Shown here: in pieces, positions 28,295-37,168 of the stretch | How the letters are laid out: every line of letters begins with the position of its first letter | Numbering within the stretch: the stretch's first letter is position 1 | From: an uncultured Alistipes sp. | Lineage (GTDB): Bacteria > Bacteroidota > Bacteroidia > Bacteroidales > Rikenellaceae | DNA: 64,000 nt | Assembly: GCA_910577475.1 (NCBI GenBank) | Contig: CAJTLJ010000002.1 | Coordinates: 62,001 to 126,000, forward strand | Direction of reading: 5' to 3' | The notes under the pieces: model-generated | The model's database searches: none | Seen by the model: only the letters and a program-made list of their open reading frames with translations | What the model was told of the DNA's origin: nothing | Made by a program: the position numbers and the translations under genes

Positions 28295-29176
28295 TCAGAT
28301 CTTGTTCAGGGCGTTGAAACCCTTGCCGTAGACCCCCATCACCGAACCTACGGAGATAAAGGCCTCGGGGTCGACCGACTGCGCCAGCTTGAGGATGGTC
28401 GACGTTTCGCGCTTGCGGCACACCACCAGCACCACCTTCGACTTTTCGTGCGAGTAGCCGCCCACCGAATCGAGCAGCGTCACGCCGCGATGGGCGCTCT
28501 CGATGATGGCGCCGGCCATCTTCTCGTAGTCGTGCGTGAAGATGAAGACCTGGCTCGACTGCTGATTGCCGGCCATGATCATGTCGACCGTATAGCCGAC
28601 CACGGCGGTCATGACGTAGCCGTAGATCACCGTGTCGATCTGATAGCCCACCAGCATCGACGAGCCGATGATGACGAAATCCGAATAGATCAGGATCTTG
28701 CCGTAGCTGATCGTGCGGTAGCGGTTGATAATCATCGCCACGATGTCGGTTCCGCCGGTCGATCCGCCCTGCGAGAAGCAGAGGGCGATGCCCAGGCCGG
28801 CCAGAATACCGCCCAGGATGACGGCCAGCAGACGCTCCAGATGCAGGAAGTCGCCCCCCGGGAGCACCGTCTGCCAGAAGTTCATCGCCACCGAGAGCAC
28901 CGCCACCGAGAAGATGGTCTTGATGCCGAAGTTCCAGCCCACGATAAAACCGGCGATCAGCAGCAGGATGGCGTTGATGATAAAGACCATCGTACCGATC
29001 TGGACCGGGATGCCGAAGAGCTCCTGCATGGCGTTGCAGAGCACCAGCGAGAGACCGGCGGCGCCGCCGCCCGTACCGTCTACCGGTAGGATACAGCCGA
29101 TCCAGCCGAACGAATAGAGGAGCATGCCGAGCGACATGAGGCCGTACTCCTTAAATACCTTGAAAAAAGCATTCAT
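28295..29176 (-). CDS. YitT family membrane protein (DUF161/DUF2179)
   Basis: The 293-aa protein has five or six membrane segments with the family turn FSQGGSTGGTDIVAMIINRY near residue 133. A cytoplasmic DUF2179 domain of about 85 residues follows (GVTLLDSVGGYSHEKSKVVLVVCRKRE). Function is unknown; the C-terminal domain resembles a small sensor. A TACATTTG element on the minus strand lies at 29212-29219. Confidence 0.9.
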   Translation of the reverse strand: MNAFFKVFKEYGLMSLGMLLYSFGWIGCILPVDGTGGGAAGLSLVLCNAMQELFGIPVQIGTMVFIINAILLLIAGFIVGWNFGIKTIFSVAVLSVAMNFWQTVLPGGDFLHLERLLAVILGGILAGLGIALCFSQGGSTGGTDIVAMIINRYRTISYGKILIYSDFVIIGSSMLVGYQIDTVIYGYVMTAVVGYTVDMIMAGNQQSSQVFIFTHDYEKMAGAIIESAHRGVTLLDSVGGYSHEKSKVVLVVCRKRETSTILKLAQSVDPEAFISVGSVMGVYGKGFNALNKI

Positions 29177-29200
29177 AAACAGCGGAGAGATTATCGGGGT

Positions 29201-30139
29201 TTAACACGTTACAAATGTATGAAAAAAATCTCCTTGACAGGCATTTTTTTCCTGCAATCTTTTTTCGAGCCGCTGCCAGAGGGTCTCGTTGCGGATCAGT
29301 CCCCAGTTCGGACCGTAGTGGTAGCGGGGCGGGGCCTCGCTCGCGAAGCGCTCGACCACCAGATCGGGCCGCAGCCGGCGCAGAATCTCGACCATGAGGT
29401 CGAGGTACTCGTCGAGCGTGCGGAACCGGAACCGCGCCGGGTCGGCATCCCACTGGTCGGCCATCGGCGTTCCGCGGAAAATCTGCAGCTGGTGGAACTT
29501 CACCGTGTCGAGCGCGAGGGCATTGATGCGGTCGGTCTGGGCGATCAGGAAATCCTCCTCCTCGCCCGGAAACCCCAGGATGAAGTGGGCACCGGTATGT
29601 ATGCCCCTAAGGTGCGTGGCCTCGATGGCCCGTGCGGCCGTCGCGAAGTCATGTCCGCGGTTCACGGCCCGCAGGGTCTCGTCCGACGTGGACTCCACGC
29701 CGTACTCCACCGCCACGTAATGATGTTCGGCCAGCCGGGCCAGATAGTCCAGCTTTTCGTCGTCCACGCAGTCGGGCCGCGTACCGATCACCAGCCCCTC
29801 CACGCCCGGATGGCCGAGGGCCTCCTCGTAGCAGGCCTTCAGCCGCTCCAGCGGTCCGTAGGTGTTGCTGTAGGCCTGAAAATAGGCCAGATAGCGGCCC
29901 TCAGCCGAGCGATAGCGCCGTTCGTGGAACGCGATCCCCTCGTCCAACTGTCGGGTGATCGACTTGCGAGGCGTGCAATACGACGGCGTGAAGGCTCCGT
30001 TGATGCAGAACGAGCAACCGCCCCGACCGAGCGTTCCGTCTCGGTTGGGGCAGTCGAATCCGGCATCCACCGAGAGCTTCTGCACCCGGCCGCCCAGCAG
30101 GCGTCGGAGATAGTCGGAATATGAGCGGTAGGGCTTCAC
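29201..30139 (-). CDS. TIGR01212/YhcC family radical SAM protein
   Basis: The 312-aa protein has the iron-sulphur ligands C30, C42 and C45 (CPNRDGTLGRGGCSFC), an unusual CX11CX2C-like spacing typical of this family rather than the CX3CX2C of most radical SAM enzymes. FQAYSNTYG, GTRPDCVDDE and VEYGVES follow. The substrate of YhcC is not established. It precedes the YitT gene by 24 bases. Confidence 0.9.
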   Translation of the reverse strand: MKPYRSYSDYLRRLLGGRVQKLSVDAGFDCPNRDGTLGRGGCSFCINGAFTPSYCTPRKSITRQLDEGIAFHERRYRSAEGRYLAYFQAYSNTYGPLERLKACYEEALGHPGVEGLVIGTRPDCVDDEKLDYLARLAEHHYVAVEYGVESTSDETLRAVNRGHDFATAARAIEATHLRGIHTGAHFILGFPGEEEDFLIAQTDRINALALDTVKFHQLQIFRGTPMADQWDADPARFRFRTLDEYLDLMVEILRRLRPDLVVERFASEAPPRYHYGPNWGLIRNETLWQRLEKRLQEKNACQGDFFHTFVTC

Positions 30140-30148
30140 CTCGTCAGG

Positions 30149-31960
30149 CTACAACCCCCACTCCGAAGCCGTGAAGCTCTCTTTGGGAGCATTGGGCACG
30201 TTGACGAAGAACTTGTGGCCCGTAAGGCGTTCCAGATCGGCGATGGACATCATCTCGCGCGAGGATACCTTCTGCCCCTTCAGCTCGTTGGTGTGGGCAC
30301 GCACGAAGGCGGCGCACATCAGTTCGTCCTTCGAGCAGTTGAGAACGGACTTGCCCGTATTGCCCCGCTTCGTCCGGAGGGCGGCGATGTAGAACATCGT
30401 GGGGCACGACACGTCGCTGCGGCCGCCGAACGAGATCTTCTTGGGCGAGGCGGACTTGCCGTAGCCGTCGGTGTAGCGCTCGAAATAGGTTCCGATCACC
30501 AGATAGGTCGTATCGGCGCACACCTTGCCGTCGATCCAGTCCTCCAGCGTGTTCCAACCGCCGCCGCCCGTGTTGAAGCCCGAACTGTACTGCGGAGCGA
30601 TGTTGGTGTAGTAGAAGACCTGACGGTTGATCGCCGTCGAGCGGGTGCGCTCGGCCGAACCCAGCATGTGCCCCTTGTTGCATCCGCCGCCCGTCGATTT
30701 GCTGTTGTACTGGAGGTTCGACGGAATCTGGGGGTCCTTTCCGTAGGCGTCCGTGCGGTCGGCGCTGCCGTTGTAACACTTGTGACGCGGAGCCGCCACC
30801 CACACCGGACAGTGGTGCTCGGCGCTGAAGCAGACCGTGTAGTTGCGGGCCTGATAGCTGCCCGCCTTGAAGTCGGGGCAGTAGTGGTGAGCGTAGTAAT
30901 AATCGGAGTTGTCCTTGTCCTCGGTGGGCAGTTCGGCCCAGCCCGTGCGCCATACGTCGCCGGGGGCAGGGTCTACGGTCGCCGCCGAAGTGGTGAAGCT
31001 CTGCACGGTCGAGGTGTAGAGCTCGCCGCCGATTTCGGCATAGAAATACCAGGTGTAGGTCGTGGATGCCGCAAGGCCGGTCAGGGCCACCGACTTGGCG
31101 CCCGGCGCAGCCGTCACGGTCCGGCTCTGCTCGGCAGCCGATCCCGCCCGGTAGCAGAAGCCCGCTTCGGAGATCGTCTCGTCGCCCGTATAGGAGAACG
31201 AGCAGTTCAGGGTCGCACCCGAAGCCGTGACGCCCGTGGCGGAGAAGCTGCTGAACGAGGGCTTCACCACCGGCTTCTCGGAGGCCGCGGCCTGATCGAC
31301 GGTCACGCGCTGCGGCTCGGCGCCGGGATAGCTCAGCGTAATCGAACCCTTGCGGGCTTCCCCTTCGTTGGCGAAGACCGTGAACGAGAATCCGGTGTCG
31401 TCCTGCTCGTAGGGGCGCATCCACTCCCGGGAGTCGTCGGCCACCGTTACGGTTACCGAAGCGCCCTCGGTCGGATTGTCCACCGTATAGCTCACCGTGC
31501 AGTCGTTCTCAGCGGCCGAAAGGTCGAACGAGGCGCCGCGCGTGATGCGCAGGACGGGCTTTTCGGGATCGGGCCGGTCGTTTCCGGCCGCTGCCTGCAG
31601 CACGGTCACCGTGAGCGCTTCGGCCCGGGGATAGGTCAGGTGCATGTCGGCACGGCGCTCGCCGCCTTCGTTCTCATCCACCATGAACGAGATGCTGGTA
31701 TCGTCGCCCTCGTAAGGGTGGATCCAGTCGGGAATTTCGGTCAGACGCGCCGTACCGTTGCCGATCGGATTCTCGACTCGGAACACGATGCTCAAATCCT
31801 GCTCCTCATAGGAGAGGTTGAACGACTCGCCGCGCACGATTTGCAGCACCGGATCCTTCATTCCGGGTTCTTCCTGCTCTCCGGAGTTCGGTTCGGACTC
31901 GGAGCAGCCGCTGAAAACCGCCAGCGGCAGAAGGGCGAAAAATAACCACAATTTCTTCAT
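30149..31960 (-). CDS. Secreted DNA/RNA non-specific endonuclease lipoprotein with BACON-like domains
   Basis: The 603-aa protein starts with an SPII signal ending VFSGC (Cys19), so it is a lipoprotein, probably surface-exposed. Two BACON-like domains follow (residues about 40-125 and 135-225, the second containing RKGSITLSYPGAE and VTVDQAA). A fibronectin-III-like module (about 230-330) and a NUC1-type nuclease domain (about 345-600) complete it. The nuclease has KGHM at 429-432, where the family usually has DRGH, and a YTNIAPQ motif with the metal-binding Asn. It would degrade extracellular DNA or RNA at the cell surface for scavenging or defence. The Asp-to-Lys/Arg-to-Gly shift in the motif leaves the catalytic His in place. 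Confidence 0.85.
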   Translation of the reverse strand: MKKLWLFFALLPLAVFSGCSESEPNSGEQEEPGMKDPVLQIVRGESFNLSYEEQDLSIVFRVENPIGNGTARLTEIPDWIHPYEGDDTSISFMVDENEGGERRADMHLTYPRAEALTVTVLQAAAGNDRPDPEKPVLRITRGASFDLSAAENDCTVSYTVDNPTEGASVTVTVADDSREWMRPYEQDDTGFSFTVFANEGEARKGSITLSYPGAEPQRVTVDQAAASEKPVVKPSFSSFSATGVTASGATLNCSFSYTGDETISEAGFCYRAGSAAEQSRTVTAAPGAKSVALTGLAASTTYTWYFYAEIGGELYTSTVQSFTTSAATVDPAPGDVWRTGWAELPTEDKDNSDYYYAHHYCPDFKAGSYQARNYTVCFSAEHHCPVWVAAPRHKCYNGSADRTDAYGKDPQIPSNLQYNSKSTGGGCNKGHMLGSAERTRSTAINRQVFYYTNIAPQYSSGFNTGGGGWNTLEDWIDGKVCADTTYLVIGTYFERYTDGYGKSASPKKISFGGRSDVSCPTMFYIAALRTKRGNTGKSVLNCSKDELMCAAFVRAHTNELKGQKVSSREMMSIADLERLTGHKFFVNVPNAPKESFTASEWGL

Positions 31961-31986
31961 TTTTCGTTGTTTTTTGTTTTATACTG

Positions 31987-32439
31987 TTATTCTCTGTTTT
32001 TCGAATCCATCCAGATGGTGACGGGCCCGTCGTTGCAGAGCTCGACGGCCATGTCGGCCCCGAACTCGCCCGTAAGAACCTCGCGCCCCAACTCCCCGGA
32101 CAGCACGGCCACGAACCGCTCGTAGAGCGGACGCGACACCGCCTCGGGCGCCGCTTTCACGTAGGAGGGACGGTTGCCCTTGCGGACCGAAGCCTGAAGG
32201 GTGAACTGGCTTACGACCAGCACCTCGCCGGCGGTCTGTTTCACATCGAGGTTCATCACCCCGCACTCGTCGTCGAAGATGCGCAGGCGGGCGATCTTCC
32301 CCGTCAGCCAGGCGATGTCCTCCTCGCCGTCGGCCGCCTCCACCCCCACGAAGACCAGCAGGCCTCCTGCAATGGATGACTTTACCCGGCCGTCGATCCG
32401 GACGGCAGCCTGCCGTACTCGCTGAATCAGTGCTCTCAT
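31987..32439 (-). CDS. dtd: D-aminoacyl-tRNA deacylase
   Basis: The 150-aa homodimeric enzyme removes D-amino acids from mischarged tRNA. Signatures are MRALIQRVRQAAVRI at the N-terminus, VSQFTLQA in the middle and the Gly-cisPro loop NDGPVTI near the end. The length is standard. It lies 15 bases after the RluA-type gene. Confidence 0.96.
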   Translation of the reverse strand: MRALIQRVRQAAVRIDGRVKSSIAGGLLVFVGVEAADGEEDIAWLTGKIARLRIFDDECGVMNLDVKQTAGEVLVVSQFTLQASVRKGNRPSYVKAAPEAVSRPLYERFVAVLSGELGREVLTGEFGADMAVELCNDGPVTIWMDSKNRE

Positions 32440-32454
32440 GGTGAATGGGTGGGG

Positions 32455-33147
32455 TTAACGGGCCGCGCCGGCGAAGAAGTCCCACAGATTGTCCCCCTCG
32501 GGAACGGGAGCCGTGACGGTCAGGGGCTCCCGGCGCACGGGATGCAGAAAGGTCATCGAGCGCGAATGGAGCGAGATGCCGCCGTCGGGGTTCGAGCGCT
32601 TGGCTCCGTATTTCAGGTCGCCCTTGATCGGGCAGCCGATCTTGGAGAGCTGGGCACGGATCTGGTGGTGCCGCCCCGTCAGGAGCTCCACCTCCACCAG
32701 CGTGTAGCGGGCCGATGCGGCCGCCGTGCGGTAGCGCAGCCGCGCCGCCTTGGCCTCGGGCTTCGGAGCGTCGCAGGCACGCGAGCGGTTGCTCTTTCCG
32801 TCGCGCAGGATATAGTGGTTCAACTCCCCCTGTTCGGGATCGGGGCGCTGCTCGGTGACGGCCCAGTAGATTTTGCGGATCTCGCCCGTGCGGATCATCT
32901 CGTTCAGGCGCGTCAGCGCCTTCGAGGTCTTGGCGAAGAGAACCGCACCGCTCACCGGACGGTCGATGCGGTGTACCACCCCCAGAAAGACCGCGCCGGG
33001 TTTTCCGTCGCGCGTCTTGATGTAGGCCTTGATCCGGTCCTCGAGCGCCGGCTCCCCCGAAGGGTCGGGCTGTACCAGATCGCCGGCGTGCTTGTTGACT
33101 ACCAGCAGATGGTTGTCCTCGTAGAGTATGTCGTCCGGTGAAAACAT
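32455..33147 (-). CDS. RluA family pseudouridine synthase
   Basis: The 230-aa protein carries the catalytic block VVHRIDRPVSGAVLFAK with the essential Asp, plus LLTGRHHQIRAQL. It lacks the S4 domain seen in RluC and RluD, so it is like the short RluA/TruC group that modifies rRNA or tRNA uridines. I chose the ATG at 33147, two bases after the cdd stop; sequence upstream overlaps cdd out of frame. Confidence 0.9.
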   Translation of the reverse strand: MFSPDDILYEDNHLLVVNKHAGDLVQPDPSGEPALEDRIKAYIKTRDGKPGAVFLGVVHRIDRPVSGAVLFAKTSKALTRLNEMIRTGEIRKIYWAVTEQRPDPEQGELNHYILRDGKSNRSRACDAPKPEAKAARLRYRTAAASARYTLVEVELLTGRHHQIRAQLSKIGCPIKGDLKYGAKRSNPDGGISLHSRSMTFLHPVRREPLTVTAPVPEGDNLWDFFAGAAR

Positions 33148-33149
33148 GT

Positions 33150-33605
33150 TTACAGAATAAAGGTAAAGGGGAGCAGCCGCTCGGCCGAGTCGACCGCCGA
33201 TGCGGTGCCGCCGCCGTACATGATGACCCGCATGGGCGAGCCCTGCCGACGCTCGGAGTCGACCATCACCTGACGGCACTGGCCGCAGGGATAGCACTCA
33301 CGCTGATCGGGATCGGAGGCGATGGCCAGCGTCTCGACGGGATCGCCGGCGTGGTTGGCCGCATGATGGAAGAGCAGGGTGCGCTCGGCGCACAGACCGG
33401 CGGGATAGACCTCGCTCTCGATATTGCTTCCGTGCAGAATCCGTCCGCTGCGCAGACGGGCGGCAGCCCCCACCCGAAAGCGAGAGTAGGGAGCCTGGGC
33501 ATTCCGGGTCGCTTTCACGGCCTCGGTCACCAGTTCGCGATCGGCGGCGGACATCTCGTCCATCGAATCGTAACGCGTGTAGTTGAAGCTGAATTTCGTC
33601 TCCAT
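33150..33605 (-). CDS. cdd: Cytidine deaminase
   Basis: The 151-aa enzyme converts (deoxy)cytidine to (deoxy)uridine in pyrimidine salvage. Zinc ligands and the catalytic Glu are in CAERTLLF (Cys72, Glu74) and PCGQCRQ (Cys107, Cys110), the tetrameric form with Cys instead of His. PYSRFRVGAA precedes them. It is the first gene of the cdd, RluA-type, dtd run and has a precise promoter. Confidence 0.96.
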   Translation of the reverse strand: METKFSFNYTRYDSMDEMSAADRELVTEAVKATRNAQAPYSRFRVGAAARLRSGRILHGSNIESEVYPAGLCAERTLLFHHAANHAGDPVETLAIASDPDQRECYPCGQCRQVMVDSERRQGSPMRVIMYGGGTASAVDSAERLLPFTFIL

Positions 33606-33627
33606 AAATACCTCCGTTAAAAGACAA

Positions 33628-33658
33628 CAAATATAAGATATATTTTTCGTCTTTCAAA
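33628..33658 (-). promoter_or_regulatory. Promoter of cdd and downstream genes
   Basis: On the minus strand TTTG, 19 bases, then TATATTTG, with the ATG 23 bases further on. Confidence 0.8.
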
Positions 33659-33751
33659 GGATATGCCCCAAAAAGCGCTTTCGAGGGGGTCTATCGCCAA
33701 TTTTTCCGATTCTTCGGATAAAAATTCCGACTTCCCAGCGGCCCTATGAGC

Positions 33752-33759
33752 TAATTTTG
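33752..33759 (+). promoter_or_regulatory. -7 element for the pectinesterase gene
   Basis: TAATTTTG matches TAnnTTTG, 34 bases before the ATG. No clear -33 element is seen. Confidence 0.4.
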
Positions 33760-33793
33760 ACCTTCAAAAACGACACAAACCGCTTAAACCTTT

Positions 33794-34927
33794 ATGAAAC
33801 ACGCAATCTGCAAACTGACACTGCCCCTGCTGGCAGCCGCGACGATCTTGGGCTCGTGCTCCTCGAACGACGAACCCGTCATCCCTCTGAACCCCGACCA
33901 GGGTTCGGACCAGACCCCCGGAGACAAGGGCCCCGGCGAGCCCGAACCGCCCGTCGTCGAATGGGAGCTGCTGGTGGCCCAGGACGGCACGGGGGACTAC
34001 ACCACCGTGCAGGCAGCCATCGACGCCCTGCCCAACAACGGCAAACCCCACATCGTCTACATCAAGGCCGGAACTTACCGGGAGAAGATCACGGTCCGCA
34101 ACCACCGCAACACCGTTCTGGTGGGCGAGGATGCCGCGACGACCATCCTCAGCTGGGACGACAGCGCCGGCACCATCGGCCCCAACGGGCAGGAGCTGGG
34201 CACCCAGAACAGCGCCTCGCTGACCATCAGCTCCACCGACTTCATGGCCGTGAACCTCACCATCGAGAATACGCACAAGAACATCACCGGTCAGGGGGAT
34301 CAGGCCGTGGCCGTCGGAGCCTACAGCGACCGCGCCGTCTTCTACAACTGTCGCCTCGTCGGCTATCAGGACACCTTCTACGCGAAGAGCAACGGCCGCG
34401 TCTACTGCAAGGATTGCTACATCGAGGGCAACGTGGACTTCATCTTCGGCGACGCCGTTCTGCTCTGCGAGAACTGCCAGCTGCACTGCAACCGCAACGA
34501 AAGCGTGCTGACGGCCGCCGCCGACCACTCGAAGAGCCGGTTCGGATTCGTCTTCAGGAACTGCTCCATGACCCATGTCGAGGGGGCCGACTTCACCGGC
34601 AAGGAGTTCAAGACCTTCCACCTGGGCCGCCCCTGGAAAGCGGGAGCCAAGGTGGTCTTCATCCGCTGCAACGAACCCGCCGCCCTCGCCGCAGCCGGCT
34701 GGCGCCGGATGTCCGAAGGGGTCGAGGCGGCTCTCTTCGCCGAATACCGCTGCTCGGGCAACGGAGCGGCGGCCGACCGGCTGGCGCAGCGCGAGATGGG
34801 CGGACGCCAGCTCACCGACGAGGAGGCGGCCGAATATACCGTCGAAAACATCTTCGCGGCCGCCTGCAATCCGGACAAGTACGAAACCGACTGGATCCCG
34901 GCCGAGAAGGTCGAAATCACGGAATAG
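33794..34927 (+). CDS. Pectinesterase family lipoprotein (CE8)
   Basis: The 377-aa protein has an SPII signal ending LGSCSS (Cys22) and a Pro/Gly-rich spacer to about residue 55. A right-handed beta-helix follows. Catalytic motifs of pectin methylesterases are present: YQDTFY (Asp193, acid/base), GNVDFIFGDA (Asp215, nucleophile) and LGRPWK (substrate Arg). It would demethylate pectin at the cell surface. No SusC/SusD pair or other pectin enzyme is nearby, so it stands alone rather than in a utilisation locus. Confidence 0.92.
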   Translation: MKHAICKLTLPLLAAATILGSCSSNDEPVIPLNPDQGSDQTPGDKGPGEPEPPVVEWELLVAQDGTGDYTTVQAAIDALPNNGKPHIVYIKAGTYREKITVRNHRNTVLVGEDAATTILSWDDSAGTIGPNGQELGTQNSASLTISSTDFMAVNLTIENTHKNITGQGDQAVAVGAYSDRAVFYNCRLVGYQDTFYAKSNGRVYCKDCYIEGNVDFIFGDAVLLCENCQLHCNRNESVLTAAADHSKSRFGFVFRNCSMTHVEGADFTGKEFKTFHLGRPWKAGAKVVFIRCNEPAALAAAGWRRMSEGVEAALFAEYRCSGNGAAADRLAQREMGGRQLTDEEAAEYTVENIFAAACNPDKYETDWIPAEKVEITE

Positions 34928-34941
34928 GGACGGTCTCTCAA

Positions 34942-34980
34942 ACCGGAGGGGGCGTGCGGAATCCGCACGCCCCCTCCGGT
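34942..34980. terminator. Strong hairpin between convergent genes
   Basis: A perfect inverted repeat of about 17 bp (ACCGGAGGGGGCGTGCG and its complement) with a tiny loop. There is no T-run on either side, but its place between two convergent stops suggests a shared terminator. Confidence 0.65.
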
Positions 34981-35026
34981 ATAATCCGGGCTACCCCGTC
35001 TCAAGCCGGCCGGACATTCGTTACGG

Positions 35027-37096
35027 CTACCGCACCTCCATCTCGTCGATCAGATAGCCGGCTCCGCCCACCTTGTCGATCACGAAGAGCACGTAGCGGA
35101 TATCCACGGCGATATTGCGGCAGATCGTGGGATCGAAGGCGATGTCGCTCATCGTCGAACGCCACGTGCGGTCGAAATTGATGCCGATCAGTTCGCCGCG
35201 GCCGTTCAGCACGGGCGAGCCGGAGTTGCCGCCCGTGGTCTGGTTCGAGGCCAGGAAGCAGACGGGCACCGTGCGGCGGCCGTCGATCTCCACGCCCCAG
35301 CGGCCGTACTCCTTCGAAGCGTAGAGGTCGCGCAGCCGCTGCGGGATGTCGTAGTCGTAAATCTCGGGGTTGTCCTTGGCGATAATGCCGTCGAGGGTGG
35401 TCTGCGGCGTGTGATACTCGCCGTCGGCATACTCGTAGCCGGCCACCGTGCCGTAGGCCACCCGCAGGGTGAGGTTGGCATCGGGGAAGAAGGCGCGGTC
35501 GGGGTCGAACGCCCGCAAAGCCCGCAGATAGGGCCGGTACCAGCGCTCGATATCGGAAATATTGCTCAGGTTGCGGCGATAGTATTCGGGGGCTCGCTTG
35601 CCGTCGAAGAGCACGACGAACCGATAGATGGGGTCGGATACGACCGCCGCCGAGTCGAGCCGTTCGATCTCCTCCTGCGGGAGCAGCATCCGAGTATGGT
35701 CGAAAACGTAATCCGCATAGGCGTCCATGCCTCCGTGCCGGTCGATCTCGGCCTGCGCCTCGGCGGAGAAACCCTCCGGACAGTAGTCGGCGAAGCCGCG
35801 CAGGGCACTCTTGACGAGGGCACGGTCGACCGCCGGATCGTAATCCTTCAGAAAGGCGGCCCGCTTGATCCGCCTCTGCTCAGCGATCGCATCGTCTTCA
35901 CCCCGCCTCCAGCTGCTCGACAACACGCCGTGCCTCACGAGCGGATAGAGTTCGAGCGAACGGATGCTCTCGGAGAGCAGCTCCTGATGGAAATAGGGCT
36001 CCCGGCCGCGGGCGTAGGCGGCCCGCATGGAGTCGAGCAGACCGGCGTACTCCGGTTTGTCGGCCGCCCACTCCGCGAAACGCCGTTCGTAGTCCCGTTT
36101 CGCGGCGAGGGTGTTCATCCGCTTCAGTCCGGCCACCTCGCCCTGCCACTTCTTCCAGGCGTTGGCGATGCCGGCATGCTTGGCGGCGTACTGGATGCGC
36201 ACCTTCGGATCGGCCTCCTGCGCAGCCGAGATGATGTCGAGCCGGCGGGTGCGCAGGTCGATCTTCATCGGATCGGAGAGGTTCTGCACGTAGTCGACCG
36301 CATCCGAGAGGATATACTGCTGGGTCGAGCCGGGAAATCCGTAGATCATGGTGAAATCGCCCTCCTTCACCCCGCGGGTCGAGATCGCGAAGTGGCGCCT
36401 GGGCCGGTAGGGAACGTTGTCGGGGGAGTAGGCGGCGGGGTTGTTGTCGCGGCCGGCATAGATCCGGAAGACGGAGAAGTCGCCCGTATGGCGGGGCCAG
36501 ATCCAGTTGTCCGTATCGCCGCCGAACTTGCCGATCGACGACGGGGGCGCACCCACCAGCCGCACGTCGGAGAACTCCTGGTAGACGAACAGGAACGACT
36601 GGTTGCCGTAGTACATCTCCTCTACGGAGGCATCGTAGCCGGGGCCCTCCGCCCGGGCAGCCTGAATCAGCTTCAGTTTGTCCGCTCCGGCCGCGATGCG
36701 GTCGGTCACATCCTCCATGCGCACCAGAATCCGCACCGTCAGCCGTTCGTTGGGCAGCTCCTCGTCGCGCGAGCGGGCCCAAAAGCCGTAGGTGAGGTAG
36801 TCGTGGTCGAGGGTCGAGTGGCTCTGAATGGCACCGTAACCGCAGTGGTGGTTGGTCAGCAGCAGCCCTTCGGCCGAGACGATCTCGCCCGTGCAGCCGC
36901 GGCCGAAGAGCACCACGGCATCCTTCATCGAGGCCTTGTTGACCGAATAGATATCCTCGGCCGTCAGGCGGAAACCCTTGCTCCGCATATCCTTGATTCG
37001 CTCGCCGATCAGGCTCGGCAGCCACATGCCTTCGTCCGCCACGGCGGCGAGGCTCGCAAATACGGCCGTCAGGACCGTCAGTATCCCTTTTTTCAT
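35027..37096 (-). CDS. S46 family dipeptidyl-peptidase, DPP11-like
   Basis: The 689-aa periplasmic enzyme has a signal peptide (to about residue 20). Its chymotrypsin-fold catalytic residues are His in TNHHCGYG (83/84), Asp in GGDTDNWIWPRHTGDFSVF (192-210) and Ser625 in GGNSGSP. S46 enzymes cut dipeptides from peptide N-termini and feed asaccharolytic growth. The residue that sets P1 preference is Arg643 (INFDR). In characterised members Arg marks DPP11, specific for Asp/Glu at P1, whereas DPP7 has Gly. It is transcribed from a promoter that overlaps the divergent one of the M23-like gene. Confidence 0.92.
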   Translation of the reverse strand: MKKGILTVLTAVFASLAAVADEGMWLPSLIGERIKDMRSKGFRLTAEDIYSVNKASMKDAVVLFGRGCTGEIVSAEGLLLTNHHCGYGAIQSHSTLDHDYLTYGFWARSRDEELPNERLTVRILVRMEDVTDRIAAGADKLKLIQAARAEGPGYDASVEEMYYGNQSFLFVYQEFSDVRLVGAPPSSIGKFGGDTDNWIWPRHTGDFSVFRIYAGRDNNPAAYSPDNVPYRPRRHFAISTRGVKEGDFTMIYGFPGSTQQYILSDAVDYVQNLSDPMKIDLRTRRLDIISAAQEADPKVRIQYAAKHAGIANAWKKWQGEVAGLKRMNTLAAKRDYERRFAEWAADKPEYAGLLDSMRAAYARGREPYFHQELLSESIRSLELYPLVRHGVLSSSWRRGEDDAIAEQRRIKRAAFLKDYDPAVDRALVKSALRGFADYCPEGFSAEAQAEIDRHGGMDAYADYVFDHTRMLLPQEEIERLDSAAVVSDPIYRFVVLFDGKRAPEYYRRNLSNISDIERWYRPYLRALRAFDPDRAFFPDANLTLRVAYGTVAGYEYADGEYHTPQTTLDGIIAKDNPEIYDYDIPQRLRDLYASKEYGRWGVEIDGRRTVPVCFLASNQTTGGNSGSPVLNGRGELIGINFDRTWRSTMSDIAFDPTICRNIAVDIRYVLFVIDKVGGAGYLIDEMEVR

Positions 37097-37116
37097 AAGT
37101 TTTTTGTTTCGTTCGG

Positions 37117-37148
37117 GTTTTCAAAGATAGAAAAAATTCCTATCTTTA
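37117..37148 (+). promoter_or_regulatory. Promoter of the M23-like gene, overlapping the divergent one
   Basis: TTTT, 20 bases, then TATCTTTA, 21 bases before the ATG. It shares nearly all its bases with the promoter on the other strand. Confidence 0.55.
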
Positions 37149-37153
37149 CGAAA
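37122..37153 (-). promoter_or_regulatory. Promoter of the S46 peptidase gene
   Basis: On the minus strand TTTC, 20 bases, then TATCTTTG, 26 bases before the ATG. Confidence 0.65.
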
Positions 37154-37168
37154 AATAACCCCTACAGC

